This document shows positions 34,292-42,598 of a stretch of DNA of 64,000 bases, piece by piece. Position numbers and translations under genes: made by a program. Position 1 is the first letter of the stretch; every line of letters starts with the position of its first letter. The notes under the pieces were generated by a model. The model was not told the DNA's origin. It saw only the letters and a program-made list of their open reading frames with translations, and did no database searches. Source of the DNA: Neisseria sp. (GTDB taxonomy: Bacteria; Pseudomonadota; Gammaproteobacteria; Burkholderiales; Neisseriaceae); the NCBI GenBank assembly GCA_030528455.1, contig JAUMYW010000004.1:1-64000 (forward strand), in the 5' to 3' direction.

Positions 34292-36061
34292 TCAGAGAGC
34301 CTGCATTCTGACGGATTTGTCTGCATCGTTGTTGAGCAGTTTCAGCAGTTTGTCGGTTTTGTCGGGGTCTTCGTTACGCAGAAGGCGCAGGGCCGGAGGC
34401 TCGATGAGGTTCAGATTGCTGCGGATAATGATGTCTTTGACTGCAAGCAGATTGTTGACATTCATGGAGAAGCGGCGAAGACCCATGGACATCAGCAGAC
34501 GCGTGTATTGGATGTCGCCTGCCATTTCGCCGCATACGGAAACGGGTTTGTTCAGGCGGTTGGCGGTGCGGATAATGTGTGCGAGCAGGCGCAGTACGGC
34601 GGGGTGTGCGGGCTGGTAGAGATAGCTGACGGCATCGTCGTTTCTGTCGACCGAAAGCGTGTATTGGATTAAGTCGTTGGTGCCGACCGATAAAAAATCA
34701 ACGTGTTTGATCAAAGTGGAAACGGTCAGGGCGGCGGAGGGAATTTCAATCATACAGCCGGTCTCCACATCGCCGAAAGCTTCGCCGCGTTCGGCCAGCT
34801 GGCGGCGGGCGGTATCGAGATGGACAAGGCATTGTTTCAATTCGGTAACCGAGGCAATCATAGGCCACATGATTTTTACCGGTCCGAAAGCGGCGGCACG
34901 CAAAACGGCACGCATTTGGGTGCGGAACATAATCGGTTCCGCCAGACACAGACGTATGCCGGTCAGACCCAGTGCCGGATTGAGGCTGCCGTTGGGCGAA
35001 CCGCCGTGAACGAACCAGCGCGGATTTTTGTCCACACCCAAATCGACCGTTCGGATGGTCAGCGGCTTGCCTTTCATTTTTCTGACCAACTCCGCGTACA
35101 CTTGGAACTGCTCTTCTTCGTCGGGCAGATTGTCGCGGTTCAGATAGAGGAATTCGCTGCGGAACAGACCGACACCGTCCGCTCCCGATTGGTGTAGGAC
35201 TTTGATGTCGTCCGCCGATTCGATATTGGCGAGCATTTCGATTTGTGTGCCGTCTGCAGTTTCGGCGGCGGCTTTTTTCAGCTTGTTCAGCTCGCGTTTT
35301 TTGCTTTTATATTCGCGCAGGCGGCGGCGGTATTCCGCCAGAACCAAATCGTCGGGATTGATAATCAGCACGCCCTTGATGCCGTCTGCAATCACCCATT
35401 CGTTTTCACTCAGCAGTTCGCGTGCGTTGCGGACGCCGATAACGGACGGAATGTCGAGGCTGCGGCCCAAAATGGCCGTGTGGCTCGTCGGACCTCCGGC
35501 ATCGGTTACGAAGGCTTGGATTTTCTGTTCTTTCAGCAAAACCGTGTCGGCGGGCGACAAATCGTGCGCGATGAGAATGGTGTCTTCCCACAAATCCAGC
35601 GCGTCCGACAATTCGGTGCTTTGTCCGATGAGGTTGTTGTAAATCCGCTCGGCAACCTGCAACATGTCTTGCTTGCGTTCGCGCAGGTATTCGTCTTCGA
35701 TGGTGTCGAACTGGCGGCTCAGGCGGTCGATTTGGATTTTCAAGGCCCATTCGGCGTTGATGTGCTGTTCTTCGATGATGTCGCACGGCTCGCGGGAGAG
35801 GGTAACGTCCGTCAGCAGCATCAGGTGCAGCGAGATAAACGCGCCCAATTCGGTCGGCGCGTTTTCCGGCAGGCTGCTGCGGAGCTGTTCGAGCTGGCGG
35901 CGCGTGGTTTTGACGGCGGCATCGAAACGCGCGTTTTCAGACGGCACGTCTTCCGCCGCGATGTCGAACTGCGGCACTTCGTCCATGCCGCGCACCAGAA
36001 GATGCGCGCGGCCGATGGCTATGCCTTTGCCCGCCGCCACGCCGTGCAGAACGATGCTCAT
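34292..36061 (-). CDS. ptsI: PTS enzyme I (PEP-protein phosphotransferase)
   Basis: A 589-residue protein. The phosphorylated His lies in DAGGPTSHTAILGRSL (~residue 191). The PEP-binding domain shows GIRLCLAEPIMFRTQMRAVLRA, CMIEIPSAAL, FLSVGTNDLIQYTLSVDRN and the catalytic Cys in VSVCGEMAGD. It transfers phosphate from PEP to HPr. The ATG at 36061 lies one base after the ptsH stop (TAAAATG), and the frame extension to 36091 lies inside ptsH. The EIIA-HPr-EI set without sugar permease genes suggests a regulatory PTS. Confidence 0.96.
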   Translation of the reverse strand: MSIVLHGVAAGKGIAIGRAHLLVRGMDEVPQFDIAAEDVPSENARFDAAVKTTRRQLEQLRSSLPENAPTELGAFISLHLMLLTDVTLSREPCDIIEEQHINAEWALKIQIDRLSRQFDTIEDEYLRERKQDMLQVAERIYNNLIGQSTELSDALDLWEDTILIAHDLSPADTVLLKEQKIQAFVTDAGGPTSHTAILGRSLDIPSVIGVRNARELLSENEWVIADGIKGVLIINPDDLVLAEYRRRLREYKSKKRELNKLKKAAAETADGTQIEMLANIESADDIKVLHQSGADGVGLFRSEFLYLNRDNLPDEEEQFQVYAELVRKMKGKPLTIRTVDLGVDKNPRWFVHGGSPNGSLNPALGLTGIRLCLAEPIMFRTQMRAVLRAAAFGPVKIMWPMIASVTELKQCLVHLDTARRQLAERGEAFGDVETGCMIEIPSAALTVSTLIKHVDFLSVGTNDLIQYTLSVDRNDDAVSYLYQPAHPAVLRLLAHIIRTANRLNKPVSVCGEMAGDIQYTRLLMSMGLRRFSMNVNNLLAVKDIIIRSNLNLIEPPALRLLRNEDPDKTDKLLKLLNNDADKSVRMQAL

Positions 36062-36062
36062 T

Positions 36063-36332
36063 TTATTCTCCTTCGCCGAAATAGTCGGCAATCAGTGCCG
36101 TCAGGGCATTCATGGCGGCGGCTTCGTCCGTACCGTCCGTTTCCAGCGTAACCGTGCTGCCTTTGGCGGCTGCCAGCATCATCAGCCCCATAATGCTTTT
36201 GCCGTTTACCCGTTTTCCGTTGCGGCTGACGAATACTTCGCTGGCAAAGCCTGATGCCGTCTGCACGAATTTGCTCGATGCGCGGGCGTGCAATCCCAGT
36301 TTGTTGATGATTTCCGCGTCCTGTTTCAGCAC
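36063..36332 (-). CDS. ptsH: Phosphocarrier protein HPr
   Basis: An 89-residue HPr. The active His15 is in KLGLHARAS, and Ser46 in NGKSIMGLMML is the regulatory site phosphorylated by HPr kinase where that enzyme exists. The start is GTG at 36332, supported by AAGGAGAT about 8 bases upstream. It overlaps the stop of the EIIA gene by 7 bases and is followed after one base by ptsI, so the three form one operon. Confidence 0.95.
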   Translation of the reverse strand: MLKQDAEIINKLGLHARASSKFVQTASGFASEVFVSRNGKRVNGKSIMGLMMLAAAKGSTVTLETDGTDEAAAMNALTALIADYFGEGE

Positions 36333-36736
36333 GGCCGATCTCCTTGTTCTGTTTCGGAAAACACAATTCCCCGTATGCCCGCATCGCGTACGGCGGCGGC
36401 AAAATCGTGCAGGTTGTTTGCTTCGGCAGAGTATTGGACGGCTTTGACCATCATCGGAGCGTTCAGGCCGGCGAGCAGGGAGAAGTCCGGCGACACGAAA
36501 CGGCGGGCGGCATTGAAGGGAGTCGCACCGAAAATGTCGGTCAGTGCAAGAACGCCGCTGTTTTCAGGAAAAGCGGCAAGTGCGTTTTCCACAGATTGGC
36601 GTACATTGTCCAAGTCTTGGTCGGGCATCACGCCGATGAGTGCGATGTGCGGCGGAACATCGTTGAAAAAATGTTTGACCAGCGCGGAATAGGCTGCGCC
36701 GATGTGTTCGTGGGTAATCACTAAAACGGCAATCAT
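36326..36736 (-). CDS. PTS EIIA component, mannose family
   Basis: A 136-residue protein, an EIIA-Man domain alone. The start MIAVLVITHEHIG places candidate phospho-His at residue 9 (His11 is nearby). Later GVLALTDIFGATPFNAARRF and the FSLLAGLNAPMM block are typical. It normally accepts phosphate from HPr. With no EIIB, EIIC or EIID gene in the window it probably serves regulation, perhaps with HPr kinase. The ATG at 36736 begins the family N-terminus; the extension to 36769 is unsupported. Divergent from pilF. Confidence 0.9.
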   Translation of the reverse strand: MIAVLVITHEHIGAAYSALVKHFFNDVPPHIALIGVMPDQDLDNVRQSVENALAAFPENSGVLALTDIFGATPFNAARRFVSPDFSLLAGLNAPMMVKAVQYSAEANNLHDFAAAVRDAGIRGIVFSETEQGDRPC

Positions 36737-36961
36737 CGGGAATCCGTAGGCAGAAAAACAAACGGCCATTATAAGCCAAATGCAGTGTTTCGGCGCAGTG
36801 CAAACAGGCGTTTGCGGGTTTAGTGCCTGCTGAAAAAAACGTCAGGACGGCAGGCGGAAGCGTGCCTGCCTGCCGGTATTCGACGCAAAACTTTATTTTC
36901 GGAAGAATTTCTTTTATCTTTCCGAAAGTTTGCAGATAACTGTTGAGAAACGGAGGCGGCA

Positions 36962-38620
36962 GTGAGCGAAGGATTGCTTCAAGTCATGCGTCAGCAGGGA
37001 GGCATGACGGAGGAACAGGCGGCTGCATGGAGAAGCCGTCTGCAGGCAGGAGAAAACGATTTGGCCGCATGGTGCTTTGCACAAAACATCATTACGCCGC
37101 AGGCACTGGCCGAAATGCTGGCGGATCTGTTCCGCTACCCTTTGGTTGATTTGGCTGCCCTGCCGCCCGACAAACCGCCTGCCGTTATGGACGAAGCACT
37201 GATGCGCAAGCTGCGCTGTCTGCCTTTGAAGGTCGAAGGACAGACGGTTTGGCTGGCAGTGTCCGACCCGACCGCGATACGGCTTTACCGCCGGGCGGCG
37301 GCCGGTTTTTCGGTCAACTTGGCGGTGGTGCGGCACGACGAGTTGTTGCAGCGGCTCGACAATGTGGCCGCGCGTTCGACAGCCGGGTTGCAGACGGTGG
37401 CGGAAGAGTATGCCGCGTCCATACCGTCCGATAACGGAGAAGACGGGCCGGTTGCCCGTTTTGTTTACGATATGCTCGAAGACGCACTGCGCTGCGGCGT
37501 GTCTGACATTCATTTCGAGTTTTACGAAGACCGCGCCCGCGTGCGTTTCAGAATCGACGGGCGTTTGAAAGAAGTGGCAGCCCCGCCCGTTGCCGTTCGC
37601 GCGCAGCTGGCTTCGCGGATTAAAGTGATGGCGCGGCTCGATATTGCAGAAAAACGCGTGCCGCAGGACGGTCGTATCCGTCTGTCGCTGCCCGGCGGCG
37701 GCAAGCCTTTCGATGTGCGTGTCAGCACATTGCCGACCGTGTACGGAGAAAAGGTCGTGATGCGGATTTTGAATGCAGCTGCATCGGACTGGCATATCGA
37801 CCGCTTGGGTTTGGAACCTTTTCAGAAGGATTTGCTGATTGAAGCGGTGAAACGGCCGCACGGTATGATTCTGGTAACCGGTCCGACCGGTTCGGGCAAG
37901 ACGGTTTCCTTGTATGCCTGTCTGAATCTGCTCAATACCGAAGCGGTCAATATCGCCACGGCGGAAGATCCCGTGGAAATCAATCTTTCCGGCGTGAACC
38001 AGGTCAATGTGAACGACAGGCAGGGGCTGACTTTTGCCGCCGCATTGCGTGCGTTTCTGCGTCAAGACCCCGATATTATTATGGTCGGCGAAATCCGCGA
38101 TCTGGAAACGGCGGATATTGCGGTTAAAGCCGCCCAAACCGGCCATCTGGTATTTTCTACGCTGCATACTAATTCCGCTCCGGCTACGCTCACGCGCCTT
38201 TTGAATATGGGTGTTGCGCCGTTCAATATCGCCGGAGCGGTCAGCCTGATTGCGGCACAGCGTCTGCTGAGACGTTTGTGTCCGGACTGCAAAAAGCCGT
38301 CTGCAAAGCTGCCGGAAAACGTTTTGCTCGATGCCGGTTTCCATTATGAAGATTTGGGAGGCAACTGGCGGCTGTATCGTGCGGAAGGCTGCCCGCAATG
38401 CGGCGGACGAGGTTATAAAGGGCGTATCGGTGTATTTGAAATCATGCCGGTCAATGCTGCTTTGCAGAGCGTGATTCTGGCGGGCGGACACGAGGCGGAT
38501 ATCCGTGCAGCGGCTGTCCGTGCGGGAATGGTCGGTTTGCGCCGAGCCGCTCTGCTTAAAGCGGCGGCAGGTGAAACTTCTTTGGAAGAAGTGCTGGCGG
38601 TAACAGATAAGATGTTGTGA
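36962..38620 (+). CDS. pilF: Type IV pilus assembly ATPase PilF (PilB family)
   Basis: A 552-residue GspE/PilB-type motor. The N-terminal MshEN-like domain is followed by the ATPase core: SDIHFEFYEDRARVRFRIDGRL, Walker A GPTGSGKTVSLY (~residues 306-317), the Asp box AEDPVE, Walker B DPDIIMVGEIRDLETA, and the His box TLHTNSA. A tetracysteine zinc site (CPDC ... CPQC) lies near residues 440 and 478. It powers pilus extension at the inner membrane, and pili are required for DNA uptake. Start GTG at 36962 after CGGAGGC. pilG and pilD follow. Confidence 0.95.
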   Translation: MSEGLLQVMRQQGGMTEEQAAAWRSRLQAGENDLAAWCFAQNIITPQALAEMLADLFRYPLVDLAALPPDKPPAVMDEALMRKLRCLPLKVEGQTVWLAVSDPTAIRLYRRAAAGFSVNLAVVRHDELLQRLDNVAARSTAGLQTVAEEYAASIPSDNGEDGPVARFVYDMLEDALRCGVSDIHFEFYEDRARVRFRIDGRLKEVAAPPVAVRAQLASRIKVMARLDIAEKRVPQDGRIRLSLPGGGKPFDVRVSTLPTVYGEKVVMRILNAAASDWHIDRLGLEPFQKDLLIEAVKRPHGMILVTGPTGSGKTVSLYACLNLLNTEAVNIATAEDPVEINLSGVNQVNVNDRQGLTFAAALRAFLRQDPDIIMVGEIRDLETADIAVKAAQTGHLVFSTLHTNSAPATLTRLLNMGVAPFNIAGAVSLIAAQRLLRRLCPDCKKPSAKLPENVLLDAGFHYEDLGGNWRLYRAEGCPQCGGRGYKGRIGVFEIMPVNAALQSVILAGGHEADIRAAAVRAGMVGLRRAALLKAAAGETSLEEVLAVTDKML

Positions 38621-38706
38621 AGTTTTGTGAAGCTTTTTAACCTTTTTTAACCTTTAATTATGTAAGCCGTCTGCAGCCCGGATGGTGCGGCCTGAAAGGA
38701 AAAACG

Positions 38707-39915
38707 ATGTTCGGACGCAGGGAAAAACTGTTTGCTTATGAGGGTCGGAACCGCTTCGGCGGAGAAGCCGTCAAAGGGAAAATCAGTGCCCGGAATGCGG
38801 CGGCTGCGCGGGAAAAACTGAAACGGCGAGGCATTCTTGTGCAGCGTTTGGAGGGCGGACGAACAAGCAGCCGCAGACGGCCCAATCAGGTCGATGTTAC
38901 TGTATTTACGCGCCAATTCTCGGCTATGGTGAAAGCGGGTGTGCCTTTGGTGCAGGCTTTGGATATTGCTGCACGCGGGCAGAATAATGCGGCTTTGGCA
39001 GAGGTGGTGCAGAGGGTGCGCGGCGAAGTGGAGCAGGGAAGGCCCTTGTCGCAGGCTTTCGCCGAATATCCGGAATGGTTCGACCGTTTTTACTGCAACC
39101 TGATTGCCGCAGGCGAAGCGGGCGGCGTATTGGAGACTCTGCTCGACCGTTTGGCGGAATATAAGGAAAAAACGCAGACTTTGCAGAAAAATGCCCTTGC
39201 CGCGCTGACTTATCCGGCAGCAGTGCTGTTGATGGCGGTATTGGTTTTGATTGTGATGATGGTTTATATTCTGCCTGCCTTTGCCGCCGTATATGCCGAT
39301 ATGGGAGCGCAACTGCCGTGGTTTACCCGCCTGCTGATGAACCTTTCGTCCGGATTTGCCGCATACGGTTGGTGGGGTGCGGCATTTGCCGTGCTGGCGG
39401 CGACGGGTATTTGGCGGCTTTACCGCGTATCGCCTGCTTTCCGGCGGCGTTGCGATGCCTGGCGGCTGGGAGCTCCTCTGTTCGGCAGTATTGTTGCCAA
39501 AACGGTTGCGGCGCGTTGGGCGAGGACAACGGCAACAATGTTTGCGGCAGGTATTCCTTTGCCCGATGTTTTGGAGTCGGTTGCTGCGGCGGCGGGCAGC
39601 GTATGCTACGAAGAAGCAACCTTGGAGGTACTCTGTGCGGTCAATCAAGGTTCCTCGTTGGCTTTTGCGATGAGACAGACGGAGATTTTCCCCGATATTC
39701 TGGTGCAGATGGCGGAAATCGGCGGCGAAACGGGGGCTTTGGACGAGATGCTCGATAAGGCAGCACAATTCTACGAAGAGGATGCCGATGCGGCAGTTGC
39801 GCGTTTGTCGGGTCTGGCATCTCCTCTGATTGTGCTGGTGTTGGGCGGCATTATCGGTGTGTTTTTGGTCGGCATGTATCTGCCTTTGTTTGATTTGGGC
39901 AATGCACTCGGTTGA
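38707..39915 (+). CDS. pilG: Type IV pilus inner-membrane platform protein PilG
   Basis: A 402-residue PilC/GspF-family protein. Two homologous cytoplasmic domains (each with FTRQFSAMVKAGVPLVQAL- and WARTTATMFAAGIPLPDVL-like motifs) alternate with three membrane helices (about residues 175-200, 215-240, 375-395). It couples the ATPase motor to the growing pilus. It begins 86 bases after pilF, with an uptake word (38664-38673 region) between. pilD follows 10 bases after its stop. Confidence 0.94.
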   Translation: MFGRREKLFAYEGRNRFGGEAVKGKISARNAAAAREKLKRRGILVQRLEGGRTSSRRRPNQVDVTVFTRQFSAMVKAGVPLVQALDIAARGQNNAALAEVVQRVRGEVEQGRPLSQAFAEYPEWFDRFYCNLIAAGEAGGVLETLLDRLAEYKEKTQTLQKNALAALTYPAAVLLMAVLVLIVMMVYILPAFAAVYADMGAQLPWFTRLLMNLSSGFAAYGWWGAAFAVLAATGIWRLYRVSPAFRRRCDAWRLGAPLFGSIVAKTVAARWARTTATMFAAGIPLPDVLESVAAAAGSVCYEEATLEVLCAVNQGSSLAFAMRQTEIFPDILVQMAEIGGETGALDEMLDKAAQFYEEDADAAVARLSGLASPLIVLVLGGIIGVFLVGMYLPLFDLGNALG

Positions 39916-39925
39916 ATGGGAAAAT

Positions 39926-40759
39926 ATGATGGAAACGGTGCTTTTGGCGGTTTTTGCCGGTTTGCTGGCCGGCAGTTTTTTGAATGTGGCGGTGTCGCGT
40001 TTGCCTGTGATGATGGAGCGTGCTTGGACGCGTTTTGCCAAAGAGCATTTGGACCTGCCTCCGGATGATGGGGAATCCGAACCCTTCGGTTTGTGCCGCC
40101 CTGCGTCGCATTGTCCGCATTGCCATGCGCCGGTTGCGCGGCGTTACAATATTCCGCTGCTCGGTTTTGTCCTGCTGCACGGTCGTTGTGCCGTCTGCAG
40201 CATGTCGATTCCGATGCGTTATCCGCTGCTGGAAGGGCTGACCGCCCTTGTGTTCGGCATGGTGGCGTGGCGTTACGGCGCAAGTATGGAAACGGTGTAC
40301 GGCTGCGTATTTGCCGCCTTTCTGCTGACCGGTGCATTTGTCGATGCCGAAACCCGATACCTGCCCGACCAGACAACTCTGCCACTGATGTGGTTTGGTT
40401 TTCTGTTTAATTTTTCAGACGGCCTGGTACCGCTGCAGGAAGCAGTTTCGGGTGCGGCAGCAGCTTATTGCAGCTTCCGGCTGCTCAATGCGGTATACAA
40501 ACGCCTGCGCGGTGCAGACGGCATGGGCGGTGGCGATTTCAAACTGTTTGCTGCATTGGGCGCGTGGCTGGGCGTGTATGCTTTGCCGCTGTTGGCCTTT
40601 CTTGCCGCACTGATCGGCTTGGCTGCGGCCTTGCTGATGAGGGCGGACAGAGGACAAGCCTTGCCGTTCGGACCTTCTTTGGCGGCTGCCGGCGGCTTGC
40701 TTTTTATCGCTTATCACGACATTATGCCCGTGTTTTACCGTTTTTTGAGCGGAGGGTAA
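39926..40759 (+). CDS. pilD: Prepilin peptidase / N-methyltransferase PilD
   Basis: A 277-residue inner-membrane aspartic protease. The N-terminal methylase/zinc region shows GSFLNVAVSRLPVMMERAW and a tetracysteine set (HCPHCH ... GRCAVCS). The catalytic aspartates lie in FVDAETRYLPDQTTLPL and the GGGDFKLFAALGAWLG (GxGD) motif. It cleaves and N-methylates prepilins. The ATG at 39926 was chosen; an earlier ATG at 39902 overlaps pilG and another follows at 39929. coaE comes next. Confidence 0.94.
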   Translation: MMETVLLAVFAGLLAGSFLNVAVSRLPVMMERAWTRFAKEHLDLPPDDGESEPFGLCRPASHCPHCHAPVARRYNIPLLGFVLLHGRCAVCSMSIPMRYPLLEGLTALVFGMVAWRYGASMETVYGCVFAAFLLTGAFVDAETRYLPDQTTLPLMWFGFLFNFSDGLVPLQEAVSGAAAAYCSFRLLNAVYKRLRGADGMGGGDFKLFAALGAWLGVYALPLLAFLAALIGLAAALLMRADRGQALPFGPSLAAAGGLLFIAYHDIMPVFYRFLSGG

Positions 40760-40760
40760 T

Positions 40761-41381
40761 ATGGCGTTTTGGGTCGGTTTGACCGGCGGTATAGGCAGCG
40801 GAAAATCTCAGGCCGCCGCCGCTTTTGCCGTACGGGGCGTTCCGTTGATTGATGCAGACGGCATCAGCCGCAGTCTGACGGCGGCCGGCGGAGCGGCTTT
40901 GCCGGAAATCCGGCGCGTTTTCGGCAGCGGTGTGTTTGACGGAGACACGCTTGATCGTGCTGCATTGCGCGATGCGGTTTTTTCCCGTCCTGCGGTCAGG
41001 CAGCAGCTGGAAGACATCATGTTTCCCCTGATTTTTCAAAAAATCCGCACGGAACAGGCGCGGCATGCGGCTGCCGTGTACGGCATCATAGAAATTCCGC
41101 TGTTGGCAGAAAATCCCGTTTTCCAAACTTTGTGCGACCGTATCTTAACTGTGGAAAGCGATATGGAAACGCGGATTGCCCGTGTGATGTCGCGCAGCGG
41201 TTTAACGCGCGGCGAAGTTGAACGTATAATGGCGGCGCAGGCAGCCGATGCCGACCGTCGTACCCTTGCCGATGATATTCTGTACAATCGCGGCAGTTTG
41301 GTGCAGCTGGATGCCGAAGCGGGTCGTCTGCACGCTGAATACACCGCCTGTTTTTCCCTTCCCAAACGCGAGCCGATATGA
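40761..41381 (+). CDS. coaE: Dephospho-CoA kinase
   Basis: A 206-residue P-loop kinase: VGLTGGIGSGKSQAAAAF at the N-terminus, then PLIDADGISRSL and IIEIPLLAEN. It phosphorylates dephospho-CoA at the ribose 3'-OH, the last step of CoA synthesis. The start follows CGGAGGG (40750-40756), one base after the pilD stop. Its stop overlaps zapD (ATGA). The order pilD-coaE-zapD-yacG is widely conserved in proteobacteria. Confidence 0.95.
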   Translation: MAFWVGLTGGIGSGKSQAAAAFAVRGVPLIDADGISRSLTAAGGAALPEIRRVFGSGVFDGDTLDRAALRDAVFSRPAVRQQLEDIMFPLIFQKIRTEQARHAAAVYGIIEIPLLAENPVFQTLCDRILTVESDMETRIARVMSRSGLTRGEVERIMAAQAADADRRTLADDILYNRGSLVQLDAEAGRLHAEYTACFSLPKREPI

Positions 41382-42139
41382 TCCGATTCGAACATCCTTT
41401 ATCCGAACGCGTACGCAGCCTGCTGCGCATCGAACATTTATTCTGTCGTTTTCAGGAAGAAACCCTCACCGAAAGTTCGGTTTGGGCGCATCATTTGGCC
41501 TTGTTTACCTTGTTCGAAATCATGGAATGTGCCGCACGAGCAGAATTGAAACTCGATATTTTGCAGGAAGTCGAGCGTCAGAAACAGTTTCTTCAGCGAA
41601 CGCAAGACCGCCGCTCTGCCGAAGAACTGGAAGACAAGCTCAAACGCGTGGCCGCAGGATTGCAGGGCATACAGCAGAAATTCGGCCAGCATTTGCGCGA
41701 AAACGAATGGCTGATGGCGGTGAAGCAACGTATGCTGGTGCCCGGCGGTGTCAGTCCTTTCGATATGCCGTCTTACTACTGCTGGCAGCAACTGCCGTAT
41801 GAAGAACGTTATGCCGATTTGCAGAAATGGATCAGTACTTTGCGGCCGACTTACGATGCGATTTCGGTTCTGCTTGATATTTTGCGCAGCAACAGCAGAT
41901 GTGTGGCATGTGTGGCCGAACGCGGTAATTACCAGCATCCCAGCTTAGTGCAGAATATCCATATGCTGAGCATAGAGGTGGATAAAACGTATCGTGTTTT
42001 ACCCGAAGTGTCGGCCAACAAATATTTTACCCACATTCGTTTTCTCGAAGCCACAAGGGAAAAAACGCGCGGGGTGCAGACGGCTGCCGATGTGCCCTTC
42101 ACAATGGTTATGTGCAGTTTTGATGCGGTGGCACCATGA
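41378..42139 (+). CDS. zapD: Cell division protein ZapD
   Basis: A 253-residue DUF1342/ZapD protein: [22 protein letters not shown] at the N-terminus, a helical middle part, and the C-terminal beta domain with [10 protein letters not shown]. In E. coli, ZapD crosslinks FtsZ filaments at midcell. It overlaps coaE by four bases and yacG by four bases, so all three are translationally coupled. Confidence 0.93.
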   Translation: MIRFEHPLSERVRSLLRIEHLFCRFQEETLTESSVWAHHLALFTLFEIMECAARAELKLDILQEVERQKQFLQRTQDRRSAEELEDKLKRVAAGLQGIQQKFGQHLRENEWLMAVKQRMLVPGGVSPFDMPSYYCWQQLPYEERYADLQKWISTLRPTYDAISVLLDILRSNSRCVACVAERGNYQHPSLVQNIHMLSIEVDKTYRVLPEVSANKYFTHIRFLEATREKTRGVQTAADVPFTMVMCSFDAVAP

Positions 42140-42318
42140 TGTCGGCCAACGTGAAATGCCCGACCTGCCGTACGACGGTAGAATGGCTGCCGGAAAACGT
42201 GTTCCGTCCGTTTTGCAGCGAACGCTGCCGCCTGCTCGATTTGGGCGCGTGGGCAGACGAAAGCTATAAAATCGAAAGTCTGCCGCAGCAGGAGTCGGAA
42301 GATTGGGCGGCAGACTGA
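42136..42318 (+). CDS. yacG: DNA gyrase inhibitor YacG (zinc-binding)
   Basis: A 60-residue protein with a four-Cys zinc site: [12 protein letters not shown] and [20 protein letters not shown], the YacG signature. In E. coli it binds GyrB and blocks DNA binding. The start is ATG 42136 (a second ATG follows at 42139); the first overlaps the zapD stop. It ends the pilF-yacG run of same-strand genes. Confidence 0.93.
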   Translation: MMSANVKCPTCRTTVEWLPENVFRPFCSERCRLLDLGAWADESYKIESLPQQESEDWAAD

Positions 42319-42397
42319 CTTCGGGTCTGTATTGTTTTTGGGAAAAATAATAATTACAAAGATACGGTTATACGGTTCAACCTATTTTGGTTAATAT

Positions 42398-42500
42398 TTG
42401 TTAAATACTGATAAATCAGTATACTTGCAAGTATCAGAGTTCAAGTTTTTTTGGTAGATAATTAATAAATTCAGGCGACAGACAAATGTCTGTCGTTTTT
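42398..42500 (+). ncRNA. Promoter-palindrome-terminator unit, candidate small RNA
   Basis: TTGTTA (42398-42403), a 16-base spacer and TATACT (42420-42425) form a promoter. A perfect palindrome ATACTGAT-AA-ATCAGTAT (42405-42422) fills the spacer and overlaps the -10. A second, ATACTTGCAAGTAT (42421-42434), covers the predicted start. A hairpin CGACAGACA/TGTCTGTCG (42476-42484, 42487-42495) with five Ts ends the unit. The transcript would be about 70 nt. The hairpin could instead simply end the yacG mRNA. Confidence 0.45.
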
Positions 42501-42598
42501 ATGTCTGTGCGATTTAGGAGGGTGAAGCAGGAGGAACGGGCTGTTCCGCACTTATCGGACTGCCGTTTCATATTATGCGGCTGCTTGGAAACCGTGCT

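Noticed and set aside
34078..34311. Plus-strand ORF of 77 codons between the DUF1275 gene and ptsI
   Set aside because: No ribosome site, no domain, and its 3' end overlaps the ptsI stop and an uptake-word hairpin.
36914..38491. Minus-strand ORF of 525 codons opposite pilF
   Set aside because: It is antisense to a complete pilF with all ATPase motifs. The translated sequence is rich in His, Arg and Gln with no domain, as expected for a shadow frame in GC-biased codons.
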